Shown one piece after another: positions 28,713-38,617 of a stretch of DNA of 64,000 bases. Every line of letters begins with the position of its first letter. The first letter of the stretch is position 1. Under the pieces are notes generated by a model, which saw nothing but the letters and a program-made list of their open reading frames with translations, had not been told where the DNA came from and ran no database searches. The translations under genes and the position numbers were made by a program. Origin of the DNA: Enterococcus sp. PF1-24 (GTDB lineage Bacteria; Bacillota; Bacilli; Lactobacillales; Enterococcaceae); NCBI RefSeq assembly GCF_029893325.1, contig NZ_JARXWL010000001.1, forward strand, positions 1 through 64,000, read 5' to 3'.

Positions 28713-29666
28713 TTATAATTTATCTGCCAACGCTGCTTTGTTTTGTAAAACATCTTTACACAGAATATCTCGCATTTTTTCTGGTTCTTCAAAACACGGG
28801 CTATGAGCTGAATTTTCAAAGGTATAAAACCCAATAAGTGGTGCTTTGATGGTCTTAGCAAATTCTTTTGCCAGCGCATAAGATACTTGATAATCAAATT
28901 GCCCCTGCATGATATAAATCGGCACCTCAACTTCAGGTACTTCTTTTATAAGATTCATTTGCAAAACAGTTTCCCAAAGATATTTGACTGAAAAAGAATT
29001 TCCCTGCATAAAACGAACTTTTTCTTTGAAAGTATAACCTTTAAAACGTAATATCATTTTCATAATCGGCATCATGCCAATTCCTAAATCCATCATTCCT
29101 TTACTTCTGAGAGCAAGATAGTCATTGCTAATTTCAGCACCTTGGTCAATCGGAAATTGCTTAAGCTTACGAACCATTTTCTGATTGCCACTATTTTGAA
29201 ATTCATTCAACATAAAAGTATAGGCTAAACGTTCTGATTCTGCTTGCTGACTCACCTGTCCGATACCGATATAGGCGTGAAACAATTCAGGCTTTCTTTG
29301 AATTATCATTATGCCCAGCAAACTTCCCCACGAATGCCCCATAACATAAATTTTTTCTTTTCCAAATCGCTCACGTAAATAATTAGTCACTACTATTGTA
29401 TCCGCAATTATTTGTTCAAGTGTCATGCTTTCTTTGGCAATATTTTTTTGATACGAAAGCCCACTACCACGCTGTTCCCACCAACAAACGGTAAATAAAT
29501 CCTCCAGCCCTGTAGGATTATCTAAATTGAAAGCAATCTCTGGTGTGCCCGGCCCACCATGCAAAAATAGCAATACAGGATTTTCAATATTCTTGCTTTC
29601 AATAAACATACCTTGTTGACTATTATTAACATTTAAAAAGATTTTTTCTTTCATACTTTTTCTCAT
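28713..29666 (-). CDS. Alpha/beta hydrolase, proline iminopeptidase-like
   Basis: A 317-residue alpha/beta hydrolase. The oxyanion motif FLHGGPGTPE, WWEQRGSGLSY and the nucleophile elbow GHSWGS (Ser) are those of the prolyl aminopeptidase S33 family. The His is in NSAHSPCFEEPE near the C terminus. Substrate could be N-terminal prolyl peptides or an ester. GGAGA precedes the ATG by 11 bases; an ATG four codons later is also possible. It is the first gene of a hydrolase-tautomerase-membrane protein-AraC-VOC run. Confidence 0.88.
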   Translation of the reverse strand: MRKSMKEKIFLNVNNSQQGMFIESKNIENPVLLFLHGGPGTPEIAFNLDNPTGLEDLFTVCWWEQRGSGLSYQKNIAKESMTLEQIIADTIVVTNYLRERFGKEKIYVMGHSWGSLLGIMIIQRKPELFHAYIGIGQVSQQAESERLAYTFMLNEFQNSGNQKMVRKLKQFPIDQGAEISNDYLALRSKGMMDLGIGMMPIMKMILRFKGYTFKEKVRFMQGNSFSVKYLWETVLQMNLIKEVPEVEVPIYIMQGQFDYQVSYALAKEFAKTIKAPLIGFYTFENSAHSPCFEEPEKMRDILCKDVLQNKAALADKL

Positions 29667-29750
29667 TTATTTATGCTCTCCATTTTTGTTTAGTTTCTTA
29701 CAATTTAATACTACCATATAAAATAAATTGAGCTACAATAATTTAAATAC

Positions 29751-29781
29751 AAAAAAAGACGTTTCCTTTTACAGAAACGTC
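29751..29781 (-). terminator. Terminator of the beta-glucoside operon
   Basis: Reading leftwards, GACGTTTC, the loop TGTAAAAG and GAAACGTC are followed by seven Ts. A nearly identical copy lies in the mobile element at 58033-58063. Confidence 0.9.
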
Positions 29782-29800
29782 TTACTCGTTCATATTTTTG

Positions 29801-31255
<1,455 letters not shown>

Positions 31256-33103
31256 CTATTCTATTTCAAATAAATATTCGCCCACTGCGACTTGTTCTTT
31301 AGTTGTTACTTTCGTTTGATTATCTTTTTGAGCATTAGTAACAACTACCGGAGTAATGATAGAGATTCCTTCGTTAGTAATGAACTCTTTATCAAATTCT
31401 AACAACACATCACCTGGTTTGATGATTTGTCCTTTTGTTACTTTTAGAGTAAATCCTTTTCCTTGTAATGAAACGGTATCTAAACCAACATGAATTAACA
31501 ATTCAATGCCGTCATTAGAAGTAATCCCAATGGCATGATTGGTTGGTGTTACCATTGTTACACTTCCGTTAAAAGGTGATATTACTTGATTATTTTCTGG
31601 TAAAATCGCTACACCCTTCCCGACAACTTCTTTGGCAAAAATTTCATCTTCAACTTCTGATAAAGGAACAACACTTCCTTGAAGTGGTGATTCCACAATA
31701 ATCCCAGTATTATCTACAATCTTGATAGCTTCAACAGATTGGCTTTTTTCAGGTTGATCTTCCCAGTTTAAAAGCATGGTTCCAATAAAACCAATAACAA
31801 AACTTGCTGTAACACCGATAATCGCCCACATAAAGTTACTTGTACCTTTTTCAATATAAGAAGGAATCGCTGTAATCCCAGGAATCCCGAAACCAAAAGC
31901 TTTAACAGTAAATGTCCCAAAAATTCCACCACCAACAGCACCACCAAGAATCGCTGCATAAAATGGTTTTTTGAAACGTAAAGTTACACCATAAATCGCT
32001 GGCTCTGTAATCCCAAATACAGCTGAAATCGCAGCTGAATAAGCAATTGATTTAGTTTTGCTATTTTTAGATTTAATTGCTACCGCTAAAGTTGCGCCAC
32101 ATTGTGCTAAGTTTGAAACTAAACTCATCGGCAATAGCACCGTATCGTAGCCTAAGCTACCTAAACTCGCCAAAGTTGAGGGAATAAAGGTATGTTGCAT
32201 CCCTGTAATTACAATAATTGATAAACTTCCCCCCATTAAGAAACCTGCAAATGGACCAGCCACATCAAATAAGGTTGCAAAGAATTTTTCAACAAAAACA
32301 CCAATTGTATTACCTAATGGTGCAATTGCAATCAAGGAGATTGGAGCCATAATTAATAAAACAATCAGTGGTGTAAAGATGATTCTCACCACTGCTGGGA
32401 TAAATTTATCCACCCATCTATAAACATAACTTAATAACCAAACGCTAAAAATAATCGGTAACACTGAAGAACTATAATTTAAAACCTGTAATGGTATCCC
32501 TAAAAAAGTAATTGCACTTACTTCTCCAGCAGTAGCCAAAGCAATAAAACTTGGATATAGTAATATTCCTGCTAAGGCTAAAGAGATATATTCATTAGCT
32601 TTAAATTTCTTAGCAGCCGAATTAGCAATTAAAAATGGCAAATAGTAAAAGGCGGCATCAGAAATCATATTTAATACAAAATATTCATTCCCTGCGACAT
32701 TTATTAAATTGAAAGTTGTTAAAATTGCCATAATTCCTTTAATTAAACCCGCACCAATAATTGCTGGTAATATCGGGGTGAAAATCCCCGCAATCACATC
32801 CATAATGGCTTCTAATGGTTTTTGTTTCACTTTATTTTCAGGAGCAGCTTTTTTTATTCCCCCTAACAATGCCAGTAGTTCGTCATGGACTTTAATTACT
32901 TGATTACCAATTACTACTTGATACTGCTCGCCAGACAAGCGAGTATCAATCACTGCATCCATCTTTTTAAGAGCATCTTCGTTAATTTTACTTTTATCTT
33001 TTACTTGAAAACGTAATCTAGTGATACAATGCCAAGCTTCAACAATATTGTCTTTGGCGCCCATATTTTCTAAAATTTCTGTTGCTACTTTTTTATGATC
33101 CAC
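31256..33103 (-). CDS. bglP: PTS beta-glucoside transporter, EIIBCA fusion
   Basis: Imports and phosphorylates beta-glucosides. The 615 residues run IIB-IIC-IIA. The IIB phosphocysteine is in WHCITRLRFQVKD (near 26), the IIC membrane part spans about 100-460 with around ten segments (GITEPAIYGVTLRFKKP is the substrate loop), and the IIA phosphohistidine is in LLIHVGLDTVSL near 548. It is preceded by a RAT/terminator pair, so it is switched on by the antiterminator encoded just upstream. Confidence 0.95.
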   Translation of the reverse strand: MDHKKVATEILENMGAKDNIVEAWHCITRLRFQVKDKSKINEDALKKMDAVIDTRLSGEQYQVVIGNQVIKVHDELLALLGGIKKAAPENKVKQKPLEAIMDVIAGIFTPILPAIIGAGLIKGIMAILTTFNLINVAGNEYFVLNMISDAAFYYLPFLIANSAAKKFKANEYISLALAGILLYPSFIALATAGEVSAITFLGIPLQVLNYSSSVLPIIFSVWLLSYVYRWVDKFIPAVVRIIFTPLIVLLIMAPISLIAIAPLGNTIGVFVEKFFATLFDVAGPFAGFLMGGSLSIIVITGMQHTFIPSTLASLGSLGYDTVLLPMSLVSNLAQCGATLAVAIKSKNSKTKSIAYSAAISAVFGITEPAIYGVTLRFKKPFYAAILGGAVGGGIFGTFTVKAFGFGIPGITAIPSYIEKGTSNFMWAIIGVTASFVIGFIGTMLLNWEDQPEKSQSVEAIKIVDNTGIIVESPLQGSVVPLSEVEDEIFAKEVVGKGVAILPENNQVISPFNGSVTMVTPTNHAIGITSNDGIELLIHVGLDTVSLQGKGFTLKVTKGQIIKPGDVLLEFDKEFITNEGISIITPVVVTNAQKDNQTKVTTKEQVAVGEYLFEIE

Positions 33104-33133
33104 TTTTCCTCATTCCTTCTTCACTTATTTATC

Positions 33134-33220
33134 AAAAAAACCACCCAAATATAGCGTGAGAAATACGGCCGTAATTTCTCGCTACACTCAGGTGGTGCCT
33201 GATCGAATCAGTAACACTCC
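33134..33220 (-). promoter_or_regulatory. RAT antiterminator site and terminator before bglP
   Basis: Reading leftwards, a ribonucleic antiterminator (33220-33191) begins GGAGTGTTACTGATTCGATC and ends in AGGCACCACC. It closely matches the LicT/BglG target. It overlaps a long terminator, with arms ACCACC at the RAT end and GGTGGTTTTTTT at the far end. Binding of the BglG-type protein would block terminator folding. Confidence 0.88.
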
Positions 33221-33238
33221 TTGTTCATTTTATGGTAT

Positions 33239-34072
33239 TTATTGACTCTCTTGAATCAATCTCTCAATGTGTAAAACTAAATAAATAATTTCTGTTTCAC
33301 TCACGCGCCAATTATAAATTTCTGATAAGTACTCTGCAATTTTTTGAGCACATGCAAAACTTTTTTCATGTTTGGTTGAAATCGTATCATATAATTCATG
33401 ATTTAATACTTCATCTGAATGAATTTTTTCTTTTTGGCGAATAACAAAGTAACGTAAATGAGTCACAAATCGCGAATAATTCATTCCTAATTCATTAATT
33501 GAAATATGATAATGATAGTTAACGATATTGATGATTTTACTAATGGTTTCAGTTAAACGCATCGTATAATCCATATCGGTATTTTCAAATTGAGCATTAA
33601 TAATATGCATTGTAATAAAAGAAGCTTCTGCATCAAATAAAGTAATATCATACTTTTCTCTAACCAGTTTTAAAGCTAATACACCGACTTCATATTCTTT
33701 CGGATATAAATGAGGAATTTCCCATTGTAAAGGATTTTTCACTTCTATCCCTCTTTCAACTCTCTCAATGGCATAGCGAATATGGTCAGATAAACTGATG
33801 ATAGCGATGTCATTTACTTTCTTATCCAATTTTTCATCGGCTAATTTTATAATATCTTCAGTTATATCGATGGCTTGTGAAGATATTGTGCTTAAGATTT
33901 GAGATAAACGATCTTCTTTTTCGATAACAAATTTTTTCTGAATCACTTGATCAACAATTACATCGTCTTTTTTCTTTTTAAAACCGATGCCTGTACCAAA
34001 TAAGACCACTTCTTTTCCATTTTCGTCAATCGCCAAAATAATATTGTTATTTAAAGCTTTCAATACTTTCAT
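33239..34072 (-). CDS. BglG/LicT-family transcription antiterminator
   Basis: Binds RAT RNA to let polymerase pass terminators in the beta-glucoside operon. The 277 residues comprise a CAT RNA-binding domain (1-56: VLKALNNNIILAIDENGKE and GFKKKKDD) and two PRD domains (about 65-165 and 175-277) whose histidines are phosphorylated by the PTS. SLSDHIRYAIER and LVLHIERL hold the expected His residues. Its own leader contains another RAT, so it regulates itself. Confidence 0.95.
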   Translation of the reverse strand: MKVLKALNNNIILAIDENGKEVVLFGTGIGFKKKKDDVIVDQVIQKKFVIEKEDRLSQILSTISSQAIDITEDIIKLADEKLDKKVNDIAIISLSDHIRYAIERVERGIEVKNPLQWEIPHLYPKEYEVGVLALKLVREKYDITLFDAEASFITMHIINAQFENTDMDYTMRLTETISKIINIVNYHYHISINELGMNYSRFVTHLRYFVIRQKEKIHSDEVLNHELYDTISTKHEKSFACAQKIAEYLSEIYNWRVSETEIIYLVLHIERLIQESQ

Positions 34073-34091
34073 AGTTTCACCTTCTTTCTGT

Positions 34092-34168
34092 AAAAAAAAT
34101 AACCAAAAAGCAAAATACTATATTAGTACTTAGTTTTTGGTTATGCCTGATCTAGTCAGTGACACTCT
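34092..34168 (-). promoter_or_regulatory. RAT antiterminator site and terminator before the antiterminator gene
   Basis: Reading leftwards, GAGTGTCACTGACTAGATC with AGGCATAACC (34168-34139) forms the RAT. It is followed by a terminator with arms ATAACCAAAAA and TTTTTGGTTAT plus an eight-T tract (34144-34092). Confidence 0.85.
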
Positions 34169-34272
34169 ATTCTTATATGCCCATGATAATTTAAATAATT
34201 AAAATTGTCAATCATCAATTATAATTATTTTAGATTCATGAGAAATTGCATCTTCAACTATACTCTTTGTGA

Positions 34273-34707
34273 TTATAAGAATTTTTTTAACACATATAAT
34301 TTGATATCATCGGCAAAACCATCTATTTCGCCACAAATCGAATACCCTTGCTTCACATAGAAATGTGGCACTTGAAATGAATAGGTTGTTAAGTGAGATA
34401 CACGGCATCACGCTGCCTTTGCTTCAGCTTCGATTTCAGCTAATAACCGAGTAGCTATTTGCTGTCCCCGGTACGCGTCATCAACCCAAAGCACCTCTAC
34501 TTCAAAGGAAGAAAGATAGGTAGAACCTAATGCTCCGCCGATTATAACATGATTTTCATCTCGTGCCACCCTAACAATTTCAATATCCGGCACTTTGAGC
34601 TTACCAGCTGTTTTATCCATATTACTTTCTAATAAACCATTAATCCGCACAGTGCTGAGAAATTCCGCTTTAGTACAATTAGCTGATATCGTGATGCTTT
34701 TTGACAT
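34273..34707 (-). pseudogene. GNAT acetyltransferase interrupted by an in-frame TGA
   Basis: GAGGAGGT precedes the ATG at 34707. Residues 1-99 read as the N-terminal two thirds of a GNAT N-acetyltransferase (TRLLAEIEAEAKAA). A TGA at 34408-34410 then interrupts the frame, which continues without a shift for another 44 codons to TAA at 34273. The continuation is a normal GNAT C terminus (CRVSHLTTYSFQVPHFYVKQ followed by GYSICGEIDGF). A single GGA-to-TGA change would explain the stop. The gene is the last chromosomal one before the mobile element, 48 bases from the recombinase stop. It is either inactive or needs stop read-through. Confidence 0.82.
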
Positions 34708-34755
34708 AGACAGCTATACCTCCTCAATATAAAAATGAAATAATTGTGAAAGTAT

Positions 34756-36579
34756 CTAAAAATAAGGCTTGATAAGCCTTATTTTTTTTCTAACAAAGTC
34801 ACACATTCCACATGTGTGGTTACTAGCATGTGAACACAGTTTATTATCCTCGTCACTTGCTTGTGAACACAAATCAGTATCCATTGTAACAATGTCATTT
34901 GACTTCTTCGCATTCTTTCGTTTCGGTTTAAACTTACCGCCATCTTGGCTGTCTGTCAATCCTGTTTTGTAAATGAATACGAGTTTATGAGGGTCAATCG
35001 TGCCGTCTTCTTCGACACCACCCACAATTACTTTTTCGACAATGCTTTCAAAAACATAGCGGTCAAATTTATCAAGGACTTGGTTGTTTTGCAACGTCTT
35101 TCTAAATTCAGCCAACCGCTTTTTCATAGTATGTTCGTTATCCAAGGAATTTTCTAAAGATGTACGTTCCTTCAATAATTCATCTAGCTTCAAGGTTATT
35201 TCAGTGAATTTCATCTCGTAAGTTTCTTTGTCGATTTTTTCATCTAATCTCATATCAACAAGATTATTCTTTTTCTTATCTAAGGTCGCAATCTTCTTTT
35301 GGATTTTATTAAACTGTTTCTCGACACTACTTTCATTCAGTGTTTCATCTAGTTTTTTCAAGAAATCTTCCAATATATCCTTATTGCCATTGCACAACTG
35401 ACGATAGCTTTCGACAAAGGCTTTTTCTATGGCTTCTTCTGGGATTCCCTTACTATGGGGACAATGTTTCTTTCCCTTTTTCGTAGATACAACACATTGC
35501 CAAATATCTTTTTTATATTGGCTACTGCTGTGCCACTTTCTTCGTGTAAGTGTTCCTCCGCAAAATCCACATTCCAACATACAACTAAAGGCATATTTAC
35601 GACTATACTTTTGACGTTTTACAGTGCCGTCATTTGAAGCGTGTGATCCTCTCTGAATACCACGCTTCTTTAGTATCTCTTGAGCTTTCTCAAAAACTTC
35701 CTCTGTGATAATTGGTTCGTGATGATTTCTCAAATAGAACTGGTCTTCTTCACCATAATTGGCAAGTCGGCGTTTAGAGATAGGGTCAACTGTAAATGTC
35801 TTACCTAATAGTATATCTCCTTTATACTTTTCATTTTTGATAATGCCTAAGACTGTTGATTCAGCCCAATTACTACTACCACGCTTTGTCTTATATCCAA
35901 GATTTTCAAGTTCTCTCCCAATAACACTTCCGCCTGCTCCCTCTATATATCTATTAAAAATATACTTCACGATTACAGCTTCTTTTTCATTGACAGAAAT
36001 ACTTTTATCCTCTGGGTGATAATCATAACCAAGGCAACCTTGGAATCCAACCAACTCACCACGGCTCATCTTCATTTTCAAACCCTTTTTAACATTGGCA
36101 GATATATTTTCTACTTCCTGTTGTGCTACTGAACTTAGAACTACAAGTAACAATTCACCATCCATAGTTAAGGTATTGATTTTTTCATCTTCAAAATAAA
36201 CCGCAATATTCCTTTCCTTTAGCATACGAACATATTTCAATGTATCAAGCGTATTCCTAGCAAACCTTGAAATAGACTTGGTTATCACCATATCCAGTTC
36301 GCCGTTCATACAATCGTTAATCAGCCGTTGAAAATCTGTCCGCTTATCAACTTGTGTTCCTGTGATAGCTTCATCAGCATAAATATCCGCAAATACCCAA
36401 TCCTTATTCTTCTTGATTAGATTTGTATAATAGGTAACCTGTGACTTATAACTGTTTAGCTGGTCTTCGGAATCGGTACTAACACGACAATACGCTCCTA
36501 CTCTCAACAATTGAAGACTATGGGTTTTATTTCTGTCTGTTATTGTACGATTCGCTTTAATAATTTCTATTTCTTTCAT
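34756..36579 (-). CDS. Large serine recombinase (probable element integrase)
   Basis: Site-specific recombinase that probably excises and inserts the element. The 607 residues comprise a resolvase catalytic domain (about 25-175) with the nucleophile serine in [11 protein letters not shown] and [11 protein letters not shown], a recombinase domain (about 185-300), a zinc ribbon (CMLECGFCGGTL, then WQCVV and HCPH), and a coiled coil (about 410-490). A Cys-rich tail (DLCSQASDEDNKLCSHASNH then CGMC) follows. It takes the place of int in Tn916, as in Tn5397 with TnpX. The stop codon lies inside a terminator hairpin (34758-34786). Confidence 0.93.
   Translation of the reverse strand: MKEIEIIKANRTITDRNKTHSLQLLRVGAYCRVSTDSEDQLNSYKSQVTYYTNLIKKNKDWVFADIYADEAITGTQVDKRTDFQRLINDCMNGELDMVITKSISRFARNTLDTLKYVRMLKERNIAVYFEDEKINTLTMDGELLLVVLSSVAQQEVENISANVKKGLKMKMSRGELVGFQGCLGYDYHPEDKSISVNEKEAVIVKYIFNRYIEGAGGSVIGRELENLGYKTKRGSSNWAESTVLGIIKNEKYKGDILLGKTFTVDPISKRRLANYGEEDQFYLRNHHEPIITEEVFEKAQEILKKRGIQRGSHASNDGTVKRQKYSRKYAFSCMLECGFCGGTLTRRKWHSSSQYKKDIWQCVVSTKKGKKHCPHSKGIPEEAIEKAFVESYRQLCNGNKDILEDFLKKLDETLNESSVEKQFNKIQKKIATLDKKKNNLVDMRLDEKIDKETYEMKFTEITLKLDELLKERTSLENSLDNEHTMKKRLAEFRKTLQNNQVLDKFDRYVFESIVEKVIVGGVEEDGTIDPHKLVFIYKTGLTDSQDGGKFKPKRKNAKKSNDIVTMDTDLCSQASDEDNKLCSHASNHTCGMCDFVRKKIRLIKPYF
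34758..34786. terminator. Perfect terminator palindrome overlapping the recombinase stop codon
   Basis: A 13-bp perfect stem AAAAATAAGGCTT/AAGCCTTATTTTT with a three-base loop works in both directions. It marks the inner edge of the element near the chromosomal junction. Confidence 0.85.
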
Positions 36580-36643
36580 AAATATTCACCTCTCTTTTGT
36601 ATTCCTTTTATAGTGTTTATTATAATGCGAATCAAGATACAAT

Positions 36644-36790
36644 TCAAGCAGTAATATTAGAAACAATCCCATAGTCCTTTTTTAGTCGCTGTTCCATCTT
36701 CTGATATTCCTTATCGTTTATTAGACCTTTATTGTAAAGCTGTTTTAACATAGCCAATTGCATACTATATTCTAACAACTGCATTTTCAT
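36644..36790 (-). CDS. Small SHOCT-like protein partnered with the recombinase
   Basis: A 48-residue protein, too short for usual gene calls. It starts at ATG 36790 with GGAGCTGA upstream and reads MKMQLLEYSMQLAMLKQLYN, with KGLINDKEYQKMEQRLKK. The pattern of a helix, then GLI.DEEY..., is that of SHOCT modules, which often precede serine recombinases in Firmicute elements. It lies 64 bases before the recombinase start. Its role (perhaps a directionality or regulatory partner) is inferred. Confidence 0.65.
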   Translation of the reverse strand: MKMQLLEYSMQLAMLKQLYNKGLINDKEYQKMEQRLKKDYGIVSNITA

Positions 36791-36818
36791 AAATCAGCTC
36801 CTTTCTTTTTGGCAGTCT

Positions 36819-36908
36819 TCATACACAGCCAGATGGTCTAGGAGAACCCACAGGAATTTCACCTCTGCTCAAACTCGGAGTAGCTACCCAATGCGGTGAA
36901 GCGTTCAA
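36819..36908 (-). CDS. Possible 29-residue leader ORF
   Basis: TTG at 36908 opens a 29-codon frame (MNASPHWVATPSLSRGEIPV then GSPRPSGCV) that ends 28 bases before the SHOCT-like gene. No clear Shine-Dalgarno site is visible, but a -10-like TATAAT lies just upstream. The GC-rich stretch is unlike its surroundings and may be structured RNA instead. Confidence 0.3.
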   Translation of the reverse strand: MNASPHWVATPSLSRGEIPVGSPRPSGCV

Positions 36909-37198
36909 GGTAGGAGTATCATTATAGCAATCTATAAATCACGGCTACTTCAATTTCCAAGATTGAAGATTGTAAATCAAATAGGTGTCGCTCGTTCAAA
37001 AAAAGTCATGGCGTATTTGCTTACACAGCTTATTACAGATTGAATGTATCTGGCTATGCTATTCAGTTGTCAAAGAACGAATCGGCGTTTATTTGCCTAT
37101 CAAGGAGCACAATGGCTTGTGGAACTTGATAGACAAATAATTTTTAATAGTTCCCCATGCACCAACGCATTTTCTTGACACATGGGGAGGGATATTTG
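36909..37198. other. Non-coding stretch between orf8 and the leader ORF
   Basis: About 290 bases without a convincing frame. It holds a hairpin with arms CCCCATG/CATGGGG at 37154-37188, just after the orf8 stop (possible weak terminator). It also holds a TATAAT-like -10 near 36925. Nothing else is recognised. Confidence 0.5.
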
Positions 37199-37426
37199 TT
37201 AAATCAGCTCAAAATTTAAAATCGCCATAATCAGCTTGGTTTCCAATGTCCGTTTGATTTCTGGCTCAACATGAATGTAGGGATTGCCAAATTCATCAAA
37301 CAAGGTTTTCTGTGAGAGCTTAATCATGTAATGTTCAAAGTGCTTTAAAATCTGGTTCATAGCCATAACATCGCCTTGAACCGCCAACACAATGATTGGG
37401 AATGGTAATACGTTCTGCTTATTCAT
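37199..37426 (-). CDS. orf8: Tn916 Orf8-like helix-turn-helix domain protein
   Basis: A 75-residue protein reading MNKQNVLPFPIIVLAVQGDV from the ATG at 37426, the size of Tn916 Orf8 (76 residues). It resembles the N-terminal helix-turn-helix of sigma-like proteins. The frame is open to 37501, but this ATG overlaps the orf7 stop (ATGAATAA), which implies coupling. Orf7 and Orf8 of Tn916 are known to promote transcription of the transfer genes. Confidence 0.82.
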   Translation of the reverse strand: MNKQNVLPFPIIVLAVQGDVMAMNQILKHFEHYMIKLSQKTLFDEFGNPYIHVEPEIKRTLETKLIMAILNFELI

Positions 37427-37847
37427 TAGTGTGTTCCTCCATAAATTTCCGTAATTCGTCCAGAGCATTTTCTTTATGATAATGCACGGTACTTTGAGCA
37501 AGATTCATCATTGAAGCAATGTCTACTTCTTTCATATCCAGAAAATACGAAAGAAGGATAATGTCTTGCCGTCTTTTTGAAAGAGATTCTAATGCTTGTG
37601 CAATCAAAATATTTTCAATCGGTATCTCGTAATCAAACGCTGTAAAGAAGATACATTCGACTTCATAGTTATCCAGACTACATAGCTTTGCTAAATCGTC
37701 TGGTGTAAGTACTTCCAAAGAAACGAAACGTTTTTGCCAACGTCGATTATCTTCATAAATAGTTCTTGCTTGATTTCGTAGGACTGTTTTACAGAAGCTA
37801 TCAAATTGATGTGCGATAGTCTTTTCATAATCAGAAATATTCACCAT
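37419..37847 (-). CDS. orf7: Tn916 Orf7-like sigma-70-type regulator
   Basis: From ATG 37847 (AAGGGGGTG upstream; the GTG at 37856 lies inside that site) it has 142 residues, as Tn916 Orf7 does (140). The C-terminal region is a sigma region 4 helix-turn-helix: LESLSKRRQDIILLSYFLDM, then NLAQSTVHYHKENALDEL. It is expected to raise expression of excision and transfer genes. It lies downstream of a leader with an internal terminator (37953-37986). Confidence 0.87.
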   Translation of the reverse strand: MVNISDYEKTIAHQFDSFCKTVLRNQARTIYEDNRRWQKRFVSLEVLTPDDLAKLCSLDNYEVECIFFTAFDYEIPIENILIAQALESLSKRRQDIILLSYFLDMKEVDIASMMNLAQSTVHYHKENALDELRKFMEEHTNE

Positions 37848-37921
37848 AAGATTCACCCCCTTCCGCTCTGCAAAGGCGAGCTATCCTTTGCTCACTCCTA
37901 TCACTGACGAGAGGGGGTAAA

Positions 37922-38023
37922 TTATCGAAAAATCAGAAAAAAGTTTAAAAAAATACACACTTGAACCTTTCGGTAAAAATGTGTATGGATTAAGTATTTA
38001 AGTTTAATTATTAATAAAAACAT
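37922..38023 (-). CDS. Short leader ORF containing a terminator, upstream of orf7
   Basis: ATG at 38023 is preceded by GGAGG at the right distance, and both lie in a hairpin with arms ATAGCAGTA/TACTGCTAT (38022-38053). The 33-codon frame is MFLLIIKLKYLIHTHFYRKV followed by QVCIFLNFFLIFR. An intrinsic terminator is embedded in it (37953-37986). The set-up suggests translation-coupled attenuation of orf7. Confidence 0.45.
   Translation of the reverse strand: MFLLIIKLKYLIHTHFYRKVQVCIFLNFFLIFR
37947..37986 (-). terminator. Intrinsic terminator inside the orf7 leader
   Basis: Reading leftwards, ATACACA..ACC, the tetraloop GAAA and GGT..TGTGTAT are followed by seven Ts, about 100 bases before orf7. 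Confidence 0.75.
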
Positions 38024-38102
38024 AGCAGTACCTCCTTAGTGAGCTACTGCTATAAATCCGTTATAAATCAGCCCTATAACTAACAAGTTTAGTTTTGATT
38101 AT

Positions 38103-38522
38103 TTACAACTTGAGAGTTTTACTATTCGATAAATCTAAAGTAACGGTTGCTGTTTTAAAGTGTATTTCATATACTATCAGTGATTTTCCACCATATTCTA
38201 TCGTTTCTCGATAATCAGGTATCTTCTCGCAAAAACAATCCGCCAAATCAAAAATAGTTTGCTTGCTCTTGATAGCAGTTCCTCTTGCTTTTATATGTTC
38301 ATTTTCTTTTTTGGGAATTGTTGTAAAGGCAACATTCTGGTTTTGTTTCATTTCTTTTACTTTGTCGTTATTTTTAAACGTTGCAAAGTACACAATATTA
38401 TTTTCGGGATTGAAATAATAATTGACGATTCTAACATTCGGAATGCCGTCTGTTCCAACGGTTGCCAAAGCAAGGTCAGTCTGTTCTGCCATCATTTTTT
38501 GAAATTCTTTTAGTGTATCCAT
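38103..38522 (-). CDS. Pyridoxamine 5'-phosphate oxidase-like flavoprotein
   Basis: A 139-residue split-barrel flavin-binding protein from ATG 38522 (AGGAGG upstream). LALATVGTDGIPNVRIVNYY and NIVYFATFKNNDKVKEMKQN are the FMN-contacting blocks. Members reduce or bind diverse compounds, including some drugs; this substrate is unknown. It sits where tet(M) lies in Tn916 and is divergent from a WYL regulator, with an inverted repeat in the shared promoter. It probably forms a regulator-enzyme cassette. Confidence 0.82.
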   Translation of the reverse strand: MDTLKEFQKMMAEQTDLALATVGTDGIPNVRIVNYYFNPENNIVYFATFKNNDKVKEMKQNQNVAFTTIPKKENEHIKARGTAIKSKQTIFDLADCFCEKIPDYRETIEYGGKSLIVYEIHFKTATVTLDLSNSKTLKL

Positions 38523-38569
38523 AGAAATCCTCCTTTTGTTATTGATACACACATAGTATAATATAAAAA

Positions 38570-38588
38570 GGTGTCAGAATATGATACC
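38570..38588. promoter_or_regulatory. Inverted repeat in the shared promoter of the oxidase and WYL genes
   Basis: GGTGTCA, a five-base gap and TGATACC form a 7-bp inverted repeat with one mismatch. It is a candidate operator for the WYL regulator. A TATAAT lies beside it at 38557. Confidence 0.5.
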
Positions 38589-38617
38589 ATTCAAATAAAG
38601 TAAGGAGGTTTAAGTGA

